Source of the DNA: Streptomyces sp. ISL-11
Lineage (GTDB): Bacteria > Actinomycetota > Actinomycetes > Streptomycetales > Streptomycetaceae
Length of the DNA: 34,515 bases
Direction: 5' to 3'
Assembly: GCF_018614525.1 (NCBI RefSeq)
Contig: NZ_JAGGOL010000003.1
Span: forward strand, 12,704-47,218
This document shows positions 16,199-24,238 of this stretch, piece by piece. Both the position numbers and the translations under genes were made by a program. The notes beneath the pieces are model-generated. The model was not told the DNA's origin. It searched no databases and saw only the letters and a list, made by a program, of their open reading frames with translations. Position 1 is the first letter of the stretch; every line of letters starts with the position of its first letter.

Positions 16199-16483
16199 AT
16201 GAAGCACATTGTCGCAGGGCAAGAGGCGGCTTCAGCCGCCGAGTTCGTAGAGCTCGCCCTCGGTACCCCGTTGGAGTTATGGCTGGGCGTGCCGGGGGAA
16301 AGCGCGGAGGAGCGGGCGGCCCGGGTGGACGCGGCCCGCGACATCATCGGCGATGACCCGGGGCTGTACGACCGGGTGACGCGGATCGCCGCGACGCTCA
16401 TCAAGGACCGCACCCCGCACCTGTTCGACCTGGACGCCGGCCGTCGTGTGAAGGGCTGGGCGCGCGGGACCGAGGCCGCGTGA
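16199..16483 (+). CDS. Hypothetical 94-aa protein, first gene of the transfer operon
   Basis: I do not recognise this family. The protein is acidic and mostly helical (EERAARVDAARDIIGDD, LYDRVTRIAATLIKD), with no membrane segment and no cysteines. Codon 27 is TTA, inside LGTPLELWLG. Because this is the first gene of a chain of overlapping genes, poor translation here without bldA tRNA could reduce the whole operon by polarity. The ribosome-binding site is weak (GAGAGG, about 10 nt upstream). The stop overlaps the next start (GTGA). Confidence 0.65.
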   Translation: MKHIVAGQEAASAAEFVELALGTPLELWLGVPGESAEERAARVDAARDIIGDDPGLYDRVTRIAATLIKDRTPHLFDLDAGRRVKGWARGTEAA

Positions 16484-17130
16484 TGGACACGATCACTTCA
16501 CTGTCCGCGACGGCTGGCCCGCTGCTGGCCGGCTGGTCCGTCCACGCCGCACTGCTGCGCCGGCGAGCCCGTCAGGCCCGGTTCGACCCGCTGACCAACC
16601 TGCCCGGCCGTGACCTGTTCACCCGCTCCGCCTGCCGTGACCTGCGAAATGTGGGTGCGGTGGTGGTGATGGTGGACCTGAACGGCTTCAAGGACGTCAA
16701 TGACAACTGCGGCCACGCCGCGGGGGACGCGGTCCTGGCCACGGTCGGTGCCCGCTTGCAGAAGTGGGCCAACCTGCGTAAGGGAACCGCGGGGCGGCTG
16801 GGCGGGGATGAGTTCGCCGCCACCGCCCTGATCCCCAATCCCAGCGCACTCTCCAACGAGCTGGGCGGCTTGCACTTCTCCCTCCAGCGACCGGTGCCGT
16901 TTCGGGGCAAGGAGCTGCTGGTAGGCGCCTCCATCGGTGCGCACCCCATCGCCTTTCACGCCCCCGCTTTGGATGTCGCGCTGCGGCGGGCGGATGAGGC
17001 GATGTACGCGGCGAAACGATCCGGTGGCGGCTGGCAGATCTCGTACGGCCCGGTGCCGGAGATGACCACCACCAACGGCCGCCGCACCGGCCGCCCCGGC
17101 ACCGCACCCCGTGCAGGAGGTGCCCGATGA
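16480..17130 (+). CDS. GGDEF-domain diguanylate cyclase
   Basis: The 216-aa protein is essentially one GGDEF domain. The usual opening FDPLTNLPGR (35-44) is followed by the metal-binding VDLNGFKDVND (Asp66) with the GHAAGD segment, and the active-site RLGGDEF (GGDEF at 108-112). All catalytic residues are present, so synthesis of cyclic di-GMP from two GTP is likely. The RxxD inhibitory site upstream of GGDEF is absent (RKGT instead), so there should be no I-site product inhibition. A short hydrophobic segment at residues 8-27 may touch the membrane; no sensor domain exists. The start overlaps the 94-aa gene (GTG at 16480 or ATG at 16483) and its end overlaps the next gene by four bases. Confidence 0.9.
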   Translation: MMDTITSLSATAGPLLAGWSVHAALLRRRARQARFDPLTNLPGRDLFTRSACRDLRNVGAVVVMVDLNGFKDVNDNCGHAAGDAVLATVGARLQKWANLRKGTAGRLGGDEFAATALIPNPSALSNELGGLHFSLQRPVPFRGKELLVGASIGAHPIAFHAPALDVALRRADEAMYAAKRSGGGWQISYGPVPEMTTTNGRRTGRPGTAPRAGGAR

Positions 17131-17348
17131 CGGCCCTACGCCACCACCTCTACCGCCGTCTGCACCCGCGCCGCTACCGGGCCGGGCAACTCGCCGAACA
17201 GCGCCACCAGCTCTACGACCCGCCGGTCCCCGCCGATGGCCCCCGCGCCGTCGACGGGCACCTCGACCCCGCCGCGACGCCCGTCGGCATCCGCCCCGTG
17301 ACGGTCCCCCTGGCCGGTCGCAGGGTTCGCGCGAAGGGGGCGTTGTGA
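17127..17348 (+). CDS. Hypothetical 73-aa basic protein
   Basis: I do not recognise the family. The protein is short, rich in Arg, His and Pro (HHLYRRLHPRRYRAGQLAEQ) and has no membrane segment. It overlaps the GGDEF gene by ATGA and the following DUF2637 gene by GTGA, so it sits in a chain of translationally coupled genes, which is the main argument that it is real. It contains one of six copies of the 11-mer CGACGCCCGTC (17275-17285). Confidence 0.55.
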   Translation: MTALRHHLYRRLHPRRYRAGQLAEQRHQLYDPPVPADGPRAVDGHLDPAATPVGIRPVTVPLAGRRVRAKGAL

Positions 17349-18151
17349 GGTTCTCGCCGCGCGGGTTCGTATCGGGCAAGCGCCGTGGGCCGCGGGGCGT
17401 CGACGGGGGGTTGACGGCCGTCACCACGCCGTCGACGCCCGTCGCCGTGCAGGTGGCCATTACCGCGCTGGCGAGCCAGCTCACGGTCGTGCTGACCGCG
17501 GTGGCATTCTGGCTCTCCTACGAGCACCTGCAAGAGCTGGCGGCCCGGCACGGCATGGCCGACGCCGCGGCCCGGTCGTGGGCCTGGCCTGCCACCGTGG
17601 ACCTGTTCATCGTGATCGGTGAGCTGCTGATCCTGCGCGCGTCGCTGGCCAAGCGCGTCGACTTGTGCGCAATCGGCCTGGCCACGGCGGGTTCGGGCGG
17701 CTCTATCGCCCTGAACGTCGCCGCGGTCGGCACGAATGCGACCACGCTCGATTACATCGTGGCCGCGGTGCCGCCGGTGGCCGCGCTGCTGGCGTTCGGT
17801 GCGCTGATGCGACAGGTCCACGCCTACCTCTCCCGCCGTACCCAGACCCGCCCGCACGGTTCGTCGACGCCCGTCAATGCCCCTCCGACGCCCGTCGAAG
17901 AGCCACTCCCGCCCCCGGCCGTGACCCTCGACCGCGCCCCCGGGGGGCAGCCCCCAGCTGAGGCGGTTCCGACGTCGGCGGCCCCCACGCCGTTGCCGGC
18001 GTTGACGGCCTTCACCACGCCGTCGACGCCCGTCAATGCCCCCGTCGACCACACCCCCGCGGCCAGGCCCGAACCCGTGGCCGCCGACCCGCCGCCGGAG
18101 CCCGTCGCGGCGCCTTCGCCGACGGGCATCGACCGGCCGTCGACGCCCGTC
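17275..18151 (+). repeat. Six copies of the 11-mer CGACGCCCGTC
   Basis: Copies start at 17275, 17433, 17865, 17886, 18024 and 18141. All are read in the same codon phase (ACG CCC GTC, Thr-Pro-Val). Two copies sit in a longer 33-bp near-repeat (17411-17443 and 18002-18034, one mismatch). The protein repeat explains part of this, but identical wobble bases in every copy are notable. Confidence 0.7.
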
Positions 18152-18367
18152 GAACTGTGCGCCCCGGTGATCTACCCGAACCGGGTCGATCAGCTGATCC
18201 GCGCGCTGTACGGCACCGATTTCGTCCAGCCGAGTACGGCACGGATGACGGAGTCCATGGCCGCCGCAGGGCTGGGCGGGTCGGAGTCGACCGCGCGCAC
18301 CGCCCGCGGCCGGGTCAAGGCCCGCGAGCCGTACCTGGCCGCGCTCCCCACCGCCATCGCCGGCTGA
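17345..18367 (+). CDS. DUF2637-type membrane protein with a C-terminal HTH-like domain (SpdB-like)
   Basis: The 340-aa protein starts from the GTG at 17345, overlapping the previous stop. It has four membrane helices within about residues 30-165 (TVVLTAVAFWLSYEHLQELA, VDLFIVIGELLILRA, GSIALNVAAVG, VAAVPPVAALLAFGALM), matching the DUF2637 family found in Streptomyces plasmids and AICEs. A Pro/Thr/Val-rich linker with STPV repeats follows. A C-terminal helical domain (VIYPNRVDQLIRALYGTD and onward) looks like a DNA-binding unit. A role in intramycelial spread of the transferred element is the usual suggestion for this family. The linker repeats are also repeated at the DNA level. Confidence 0.8.
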   Translation: MRFSPRGFVSGKRRGPRGVDGGLTAVTTPSTPVAVQVAITALASQLTVVLTAVAFWLSYEHLQELAARHGMADAAARSWAWPATVDLFIVIGELLILRASLAKRVDLCAIGLATAGSGGSIALNVAAVGTNATTLDYIVAAVPPVAALLAFGALMRQVHAYLSRRTQTRPHGSSTPVNAPPTPVEEPLPPPAVTLDRAPGGQPPAEAVPTSAAPTPLPALTAFTTPSTPVNAPVDHTPAARPEPVAADPPPEPVAAPSPTGIDRPSTPVELCAPVIYPNRVDQLIRALYGTDFVQPSTARMTESMAAAGLGGSESTARTARGRVKAREPYLAALPTAIAG

Positions 18368-18392
18368 CCTCCTCCTCGACAAGGAACCCGAG

Positions 18393-18746
18393 ATGAATCC
18401 CGAGATCATGGGTGACTTCAGGCCCGTCATCGATGCCCTGTACCGCCTGCTGGGCCAGTTCCCGAACCTGCCCGCCGCCGAATTCTCCTTCGGCACCATC
18501 GTCTACCGCGGTGAAGTCATGCCCGGCATGGAGATCACGCGGCACGGCTCGTTCGCCGACTTCGAAGCCTGGCGGGAAGCGCTCAGTATCGACGCCACCA
18601 CGGTGACCTGGAAATCCAACAACTGCGCCAACGCCCCCTACCAACTGCTCCGGGCCGACGGGACGTTCAACGGTACGCCGGTCCTCCTGGCGTGCTTCAC
18701 CTCCGCGGCACTCGCTCCCGAACCTGTGACCGCCCCGGCCGGCTGA
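18393..18746 (+). CDS. Hypothetical 117-aa protein
   Basis: I do not recognise the family. The protein is small, soluble and mixed alpha/beta (FPNLPAAEFSFGTIVYRGEV, GSFADFEAWREALSID) with no cysteine cluster or membrane helix. AAGGAAC lies about 8 nt before the ATG. The stop shares a base with the start of the next gene (TGATG), so both belong to the transfer operon. Confidence 0.65.
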   Translation: MNPEIMGDFRPVIDALYRLLGQFPNLPAAEFSFGTIVYRGEVMPGMEITRHGSFADFEAWREALSIDATTVTWKSNNCANAPYQLLRADGTFNGTPVLLACFTSAALAPEPVTAPAG

Positions 18747-19129
18747 TGTCGCCGGCATTCGGCAAGTGCTACGACCCGACCGGGGCCACCCACGGGATTC
18801 CTACCTTCCCGTGGCGTCTGGCCCCGGACGGCCTGGCCACCCGCCGCCAGCTCCGCGCCCGCGGTCTGCGCCCCGGCGGCCAGGAAATCGCCGCGCAAGT
18901 GATGCGCGGCAACCGCCGCCGTGGCGGGGTCCAGGTCGCGTACCTGTACCCGGTCGCCGGGGCGAAGAAGGTCCGCCCGATGACCCCCGCGAAGCGCGCC
19001 GCCCTGGCCAAAGCGATGGCGGCGCGCCGTACGTGTCCCGCCTGCCGCATCGACGCCGGTTACTGCATCCCCACCTCGCTCGGGCTGTGCGTGACCTGCG
19101 CGTATCCCGAGGAACAGCGCGCTGCTTGA
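18746..19129 (+). CDS. RRQRL-type small zinc-binding protein
   Basis: The 127-aa protein carries ATRRQLRARGLRPGG at about residues 31-45, the signature of the small RRQRL-motif proteins common on Streptomyces plasmids and AICEs. A C-terminal cysteine set (CPAC, GYC, LCVTC) could bind one zinc ion. The middle is strongly basic, so nucleic-acid contact is plausible. The ATG at 18746 overlaps the previous stop; an open frame to 18692 is less likely. The function is not known. Confidence 0.75.
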   Translation: MSPAFGKCYDPTGATHGIPTFPWRLAPDGLATRRQLRARGLRPGGQEIAAQVMRGNRRRGGVQVAYLYPVAGAKKVRPMTPAKRAALAKAMAARRTCPACRIDAGYCIPTSLGLCVTCAYPEEQRAA

Positions 19130-19155
19130 ACTGTCCCGATGAGGAAGGAAGCGCA

Positions 19156-19467
19156 TTGCAGTACCAACGTGTTCGTCTCCCGGCCGCCGCCCTTGTCGGC
19201 GCGGCCGTCGCTCTGACTGCCGGATCGCGCCTGCGCGGCTACGACGTGCCGGTGGCCTTGACCACGGCGTGCGCGCTGGCCCTCTTCGCCAACGTCGCAT
19301 GCTCGATCAACCACCTGGTGGAGGTCGCCTTCGCGACCACGCACCGGTGCCGTGTGCCCGGCTGCTCCTTCCGCGTTCGCCTGCCGGACGCGGATGCGGC
19401 GGAGAGCCGCCGCTGGCAGGAAGCCGCCGCCGCGCACCCCCACCACGTTCCCGTCCATCGCGCCTGA
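19156..19467 (+). CDS. Small membrane protein with a C2H2-like zinc finger (mobile-element transfer type)
   Basis: The 103-aa protein from the TTG at 19156 has GAGGAAGGAA just upstream. Two hydrophobic helices (PAAALVGAAVALTAG and VALTTACALALFANVACSI) are followed by a short cytosolic finger (CRVPGCSFRVRL ending AAAHPHH). Such small zinc-finger proteins are often annotated as mobile element transfer proteins in Streptomyces. It is the last gene before a strong terminator at 19485. Confidence 0.65.
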   Translation: MQYQRVRLPAAALVGAAVALTAGSRLRGYDVPVALTTACALALFANVACSINHLVEVAFATTHRCRVPGCSFRVRLPDADAAESRRWQEAAAAHPHHVPVHRA

Positions 19468-19484
19468 CGCGTGGGCTGAGCTGA

Positions 19485-19530
19485 GCCGCCCCCGGCCCGC
19501 TTTTGCAGGGCCCGGCCGGGGGCGGCCTTT
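19485..19530 (+). terminator. Strong hairpin with T-run
   Basis: Perfect 13-bp arms at 19485-19497 and 19514-19526 are followed by CTTTT. It lies 17 bp after the previous stop and closes the first part of the operon. The next gene has its own AAGGAG. Confidence 0.8.
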
Positions 19531-19553
19531 TCACTCCTCAAGGAGCGCAAACA

Positions 19554-21710
19554 GTGTCCAACACCAAGTCTGCGGGGGCACCATCACCGCCCGCACCGGC
19601 GCAAGAGACAGAGCCTGCCGCTGTCACGGCCGTGGCCGACGGCGGGCAGACGGTCCCGATCGAGTTCACCGTCACCCAGGCCCCTGAAGCGCAAGCCCAG
19701 ACTCGCTCCCGTCCGGGTGCCGGGCTGCCTGTTCTGCCCGCTGCCGTGTTCGGGGCGGAAGCCGTCTCGACCAGTTCGGCGGCCTTGTATGCGACGGCCG
19801 GTCTGGTCGGCACGATCGCCGCGGCCGGTGTCGTGGCGGGTACGGCGGCGGGTTTCGCAGTAGTCAGGTCACGGCGTACCCGCCGTGCAGGACTGGGCGG
19901 TTCAGGCAGCGCCTTCCGAGGGGCGAGGCGGGGCGGTCTGGGCCGGGCGTCCGGCATGTTCGGCAGTACAGATGCTGGCGGTGGCCGCCGCCGTTCGGTG
20001 GGTGGCCGCGGGTCCGGCGCGGGGCGGGGTGGTGGACGGATCGGCCGCCAGCGCCGCGTAGGTTCCCTGACCGCCGGTCCGGTCAACGCTGGGGCCTCGA
20101 CACCGCGCAGCAGCGGCAGGGGCGGCGCCGGCCGGGGTGTGTCGCTGACCAAGCAGCCCCGCGTGGCCACCGGATCGGTTGCCGGCACCCGCGGCCCCGG
20201 TGCCCGGGGCGGGACGCGGGGCGGTGGTTCCCGCAGCGCCCTGGGTGGCCCCGGTATGCGTTTCGGAGCCCGCGCGGGCCGCGGCACAGGTGGCGGGAAG
20301 CCCGGGAGAGCAGGCAGTGGGCACGCCCATCGCGGCGCCGGTGGCCGCAGCAGCGGACGGGGCGGGGTACTGGGACGTCTGGGCCTGCGCCGTGGCGCGG
20401 GTTCGGCCCGTTCGACCGACCGGCCGGGCCGGAGTGGCAGCCCTTCCAAGGGGAGTACTGCCGGACGGAGCCTGGTCGCTGGCCGGGGCAGGGTGCGGCC
20501 GGCGGTTGTGGCTGCCGCGCGCCGGGCCGGGCGTGCGGCGGTGCGCGGTCTGGCCTCAGCCCGGCGGGCCACCGCGAAGGCCGCACAGTCCCCTGCCGCA
20601 CAGAGCCTGCGGGCGCGGATTCGTACCGCCCGGCGGGAGCTGGTGAAGAAGGGGCGGGCGGTGGTGCCGTATCTGGCCCGGTCCGCGGGGGCGAAGCTCA
20701 CTGCCGGAGCCGTTGGTGCTCTGGCCGCAGTGCCGGGCTTCCTGCTCAAGACGCTCGCCGCCGGCGGCGGAGCGGTGCTCCGGTGGCTGCACCTTGCCCC
20801 ACGCACCGGAAGGCCCTGGGGTGCGCACTTCCTGACCTGGGGCCCGAAGGCCGCCAGGGCGGTGCACCGGCGCCTGATGCGCAGGGCGAAGAGCAAGTAC
20901 ACCGAGGCCACCCGCCCGGACGTCGCCCTGCGCTTTCCACAGCCGGGCCGTCCGTTCGCAGGTGCCCTGACCGCCCCGGGCGGGGCGCATTTCGGAGGAG
21001 ATCTGGTGTCCGTCTTCAAGCGGGAGACCGAGGGCGTGCGCGAGGCGTACGCACGCTATGAGCCGCCGATGATGCTGGCGGTGGCGGCCGAGTACTGGGG
21101 CCTGCCCGAGGGCCTGACCTCGACCGCTGAGGCGGTGCGCCAGCTCGCGGTCAACACCGCCGACAAGTACCCCGCCGACGCCCGCATGGCGGACCTGGTC
21201 GCCCAGGTCTACGCCCTGATCCACCGGGCCGCGCAGAAAGCGGCCGAGGTCGGGCCGCTGTTCGCCAAGGTCCACGAGCACGACTTGCGCCGCTACGAGG
21301 AGCCCCGCAACGGGGAGCACATGTGGAACATCCTGGAGCGCCGCCAGGATGGCAGCTTCGGGCAGCGCCAGCCCTCGCAGTTCGTGGCGGTGTGCCAGGA
21401 CATCGCGCACGTCTACGCCCGCTACGAACCGGGCCACATGAAGCAGGTCGCCGCCGAGTACGAGGGCATCCCCGACGGCATCGAGAACATCGCCGCAGCG
21501 GTGAACCTGCTCCAGGTCCGTTCCAACGACCACTACCCCGTCGACAAAGCGGTCGTGGACGCGATCGCCGATATCCACACCCTCCTCATGCAGGCCGCGT
21601 CCGCCGCGCAGGAGCTGATGCCGAACTTCCGACGCCTGCACGCCCCCGACATCTCCCGCCACGAAGCACCCCGCAACGGCGAGGAAGGCGAGGCCATGTG
21701 GGACGCCTGA
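19554..21710 (+). CDS. Large RG-rich membrane protein with two C-terminal repeats, upstream of TraB
   Basis: The 718-aa protein starts from the GTG at 19554 (AAGGAG upstream). It is laid out as a Pro/Ala-rich start, a hydrophobic segment (about 68-103) and a very basic, low-complexity Arg-Gly-Ser region (about 108-315) with many RGG/GRG steps. A second basic and hydrophobic stretch (about 355-425) follows. Two tandem domains close the protein (about 485-590 and 608-718), sharing YARYEP, VAAEY and PRNGE followed by MW. I do not recognise a named family. The position directly before traB suggests a role in the transfer apparatus, for example binding DNA or wall polymers through the basic region. 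The repeats show internal duplication. Confidence 0.75.
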   Translation: MSNTKSAGAPSPPAPAQETEPAAVTAVADGGQTVPIEFTVTQAPEAQAQTRSRPGAGLPVLPAAVFGAEAVSTSSAALYATAGLVGTIAAAGVVAGTAAGFAVVRSRRTRRAGLGGSGSAFRGARRGGLGRASGMFGSTDAGGGRRRSVGGRGSGAGRGGGRIGRQRRVGSLTAGPVNAGASTPRSSGRGGAGRGVSLTKQPRVATGSVAGTRGPGARGGTRGGGSRSALGGPGMRFGARAGRGTGGGKPGRAGSGHAHRGAGGRSSGRGGVLGRLGLRRGAGSARSTDRPGRSGSPSKGSTAGRSLVAGRGRVRPAVVAAARRAGRAAVRGLASARRATAKAAQSPAAQSLRARIRTARRELVKKGRAVVPYLARSAGAKLTAGAVGALAAVPGFLLKTLAAGGGAVLRWLHLAPRTGRPWGAHFLTWGPKAARAVHRRLMRRAKSKYTEATRPDVALRFPQPGRPFAGALTAPGGAHFGGDLVSVFKRETEGVREAYARYEPPMMLAVAAEYWGLPEGLTSTAEAVRQLAVNTADKYPADARMADLVAQVYALIHRAAQKAAEVGPLFAKVHEHDLRRYEEPRNGEHMWNILERRQDGSFGQRQPSQFVAVCQDIAHVYARYEPGHMKQVAAEYEGIPDGIENIAAAVNLLQVRSNDHYPVDKAVVDAIADIHTLLMQAASAAQELMPNFRRLHAPDISRHEAPRNGEEGEAMWDA

Positions 21711-21773
21711 CCAGCGCTCCCTGACCATTCCAGACACCCCTGACAGGGCACAGCGCCCCATCCCACTCGCGCG

Positions 21774-21811
21774 GGCCAGGCACCGGTTCCCCTGGTGCCT
21801 GGCCTGCCCTT
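21774..21811 (+). terminator. Hairpin between the RG-rich gene and traB
   Basis: Perfect 11-bp arms at 21774-21784 and 21794-21804 are followed by TGCCCTTT. The hairpin sits in a 128-bp gap. It may terminate or attenuate transcription into traB, which has its own GAAGGAG. Confidence 0.65.
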
Positions 21812-21838
21812 TCCCCGCCGTGAAGGAGACCGATCCTG

Positions 21839-24004
21839 ATGGCACGCAACACCTCCCGCCTGGACTGGGGCTGGAAGGTCACCCCTGCTGCTGGGGCGGC
21901 CATGGCCGCTGGCGGTGCCTACAGCGTCGCCGCCACCGGCGGCCTGGCCGGGCTCCCACCGGGCTACGCTCTCCTGGCCGCCGGGACGGGCGCCCTCGCA
22001 CAAGGCGGAGCCGACCTCTACCAGCGCCGCCCCCACGGCCACATCATCACCCGCTGCGCCGCCTGGCTGGCCGCCGGCGGCTGGACCGCCGCCGCCCTCA
22101 CCGATCACAACGCCTTCACCTGGAACAGCGCCGGATGGTGGGGAGCCGGTACCGCGGCCGCCGTGGTCCTGGCCCGCGCCCTGGCCGGCGCGGAGCAGAC
22201 CGCGAAGACCGAGCGGGTCCAACGCAGCCTGCAGAAATGGGCAAACGGGAAGGCCGGCGAATGGCACAAACGCCTGGCTGAGCTGTTCCGCTTGGACGGG
22301 CACAAGGTCGACGGGGTGACGCCCTGGAAGGGCGATGTCGGCTACACCGTCCGCGTCCAGATGCCCGAAGGCACCCCCGAACTCCCCGCCAACGCCGACC
22401 GCACCCTCGCCGCGGCCCTGCGGCTCCCGCGCGGCGGCGGCATCCAGATCACCGACGGCATGGTCTACGGCGAGATCCAGATCCGGGTCACCACCAAAGA
22501 CGTCATAGCCGAGGAGATCCCCTACCCCGACGAGACCACCGTCACCAGCATCAATGACCCCCTCGCCCTGGGCCTGCACCCCGACGCCGAAGACGCCGCC
22601 ATCCGCCTGGCCGCCGACTGCGCCCTGTTCGTCGGCCAGGTCGGCTCCGGCAAATCCAACCTCGTCAACGTCGCTAACGCCGCAGCCCTGCGCACCAACG
22701 ACACGCTCTTATGGCACATCGACACCACTGGCGCCGGCATCTCCATGCCCTGGCTACGCCCCTGGGCCGTCGACGGCACCGCGCACGTCCCGGTGATCGA
22801 CTGGGCGGCGGACACGGTCGAAGAGGCGCACATCATGCTCGATGTGGCCATTGCCGGGATCGAGTCCCGCAAGTCCGGCTACCAGGACCTGATGTACGAC
22901 GCGAACGACGACAAGATCCCCGTTTCCGAGGACCTGCCGGAGATCGTGATCCTGGTGGACGAGATCGCCGAACTCCCGGTGAGCATCCTGGGCAAGCTCG
23001 ACTCCGTCGTCGACACCGGGAGGGCGGCACGGGTCCGTGTGGTGATCTGCGGACTGCGCGCCACCCAGGACGTCATCACCGCCGCGATGAAGAAGCAGTC
23101 CCGCAACCGGGCCGCCATGCGCGTGTCCGACCCGGAAGAGCTGCACCACCTCTTCCCCACCGGCACCGGCCGCCTGGACCCCAAAGCCGCCCCGCACCGC
23201 GGCTGCGGCTTCCTCTCCTCCCCCGGGGCCGAGGACATCGAAACCGCCCCGGCCCCTTTCAAGGCATACCGGCTCACCCCCAAACGCATCTCCCACCTCG
23301 CCGTCACCTTCGCCGGCCGCCGCCCCACGCTGGACCCGGTATTCCTCGACACCGTGCCCGCCCGCTTCTACGCCTCGCGCTGGGGCCGCATCCTGCCCCG
23401 CCGCTACAAGGACAAAGAGCTCTCCACCGCGACCCTGCCCTACACCGACATGGAGATCCTGCGCCCGCTCATCGACGAGATCACCGGCATCCCCCTCACC
23501 GGCACAGGCGAGAAGGCCACCACCAACCCGGCATCCCGCACCCCGGCCGCCAGCGCCGTGGACGCGAGCGACGGTGAAGGTGAGAGCGGCCCTCAGATCC
23601 GGTTCAGCGGAGACCTGCTCTCCCAAATGCTCGATGCCGCCCGCACCGTCACCGGCCGCCACGACCAGGCGCCCGAAGATGAAGCGAACGTCATCCGGGC
23701 CGAGTTCGGGCGCGTCGTCCAGCAGACCGGCGGGCCTGACAATCGCCCCGACCCTGTACCTCAGCTCCTGCGCGACGCCCACCAGGCCGTCATCGCCGCC
23801 GGCGGACGGATGCACTCCGGCACGCTCGCCGCGGCCCTGGACCTCGAACCCAGCGCGTTCGGCGCCGAGCTCAACAAGATCCTGAAAACGGTCGGCGTCA
23901 CCCGCCCCGGGGCCGGGACAGTCCGGATCGGGGACGACTCCAAGGTCGGTTATCTGGCCGAGACCCTCGCGGAAGCCATCACCCGGTACCGCAACGCGCA
24001 GTGA
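21839..24004 (+). CDS. traB: FtsK/SpoIIIE-type DNA translocase TraB
   Basis: This is the conjugation motor that moves double-stranded DNA between hyphae. The 721-aa protein has N-terminal hydrophobic helices (about 18-60 and 65-110), then the FtsK-like ATPase with Walker A GQVGSGKS (266-273) and Walker B IVILVDE (369-375). The C-terminal winged helix (about 640-721, beginning LLRDAHQAVIAAGG) should read 8-bp recognition repeats in clt. The length and order match Streptomyces TraB/TraSA proteins. Codon 291 is TTA (22709-22711), so full-length TraB should need the bldA leucyl-tRNA. The presumed clt cluster begins 12 bp after the stop. The start is supported by GAAGGAG 8 nt upstream. Confidence 0.93.
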   Translation: MARNTSRLDWGWKVTPAAGAAMAAGGAYSVAATGGLAGLPPGYALLAAGTGALAQGGADLYQRRPHGHIITRCAAWLAAGGWTAAALTDHNAFTWNSAGWWGAGTAAAVVLARALAGAEQTAKTERVQRSLQKWANGKAGEWHKRLAELFRLDGHKVDGVTPWKGDVGYTVRVQMPEGTPELPANADRTLAAALRLPRGGGIQITDGMVYGEIQIRVTTKDVIAEEIPYPDETTVTSINDPLALGLHPDAEDAAIRLAADCALFVGQVGSGKSNLVNVANAAALRTNDTLLWHIDTTGAGISMPWLRPWAVDGTAHVPVIDWAADTVEEAHIMLDVAIAGIESRKSGYQDLMYDANDDKIPVSEDLPEIVILVDEIAELPVSILGKLDSVVDTGRAARVRVVICGLRATQDVITAAMKKQSRNRAAMRVSDPEELHHLFPTGTGRLDPKAAPHRGCGFLSSPGAEDIETAPAPFKAYRLTPKRISHLAVTFAGRRPTLDPVFLDTVPARFYASRWGRILPRRYKDKELSTATLPYTDMEILRPLIDEITGIPLTGTGEKATTNPASRTPAASAVDASDGEGESGPQIRFSGDLLSQMLDAARTVTGRHDQAPEDEANVIRAEFGRVVQQTGGPDNRPDPVPQLLRDAHQAVIAAGGRMHSGTLAAALDLEPSAFGAELNKILKTVGVTRPGAGTVRIGDDSKVGYLAETLAEAITRYRNAQ

Positions 24005-24015
24005 CCGCTACGGGG

Positions 24016-24201
24016 CGTGTGACCCACACGCCCGCCGCTCATACGCATCCCGCAGCACGTGTGTGAGGCATACGCCCCGTGTGAGCCGCTGACCAGCACG
24101 TGTGGGCCGTGTGAGTCACACAGGACGAGAGGTGAAACCCCGCGTGCCCCCTCCGAAACCCGGATGCGGGTTCCTCCTCCGCCGACCGTATGCCTCACAC
24201 G
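24016..24201. repeat. clt: Cluster of CGTGTGAG-like repeats, candidate clt transfer locus
   Basis: Non-coding 24005-24238 holds exact CGTGTGAG at 24078-24085, 24108-24115 and, inverted, 24194-24201. Variants lie at 24016-24023 (CGTGTGAC), 24023-24030 (inverted CGTGTGGG), 24058-24067 and 24099-24106. A 13-bp inverted repeat, GTGTGAGGCATAC, pairs 24061-24073 with 24188-24200. GCGTGTG-ACC-CACACGC is a perfect small hairpin (24015-24031). The repeat unit, the 8-bp length and the position right after traB match TraB recognition sequences of other Streptomyces elements. Confidence 0.7.
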
Positions 24202-24238
24202 AAGCGCTCACTCCACGTCACCGAAAACAGGAGAACAC

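Noticed and set aside
19538..21019. 493-codon open frame on - opposite the RG-rich gene
   Set aside because: Pro/Arg-rich mirror of a GC-rich gene. The + strand gene has a good start and domain repeats.
24059..24238. Coding sequence through the repeat cluster after traB
   Set aside because: The frame is an upstream extension of the 64-aa gene. The GTG at 24239 has a clear ribosome-binding site, and the repeats explain the sequence better.
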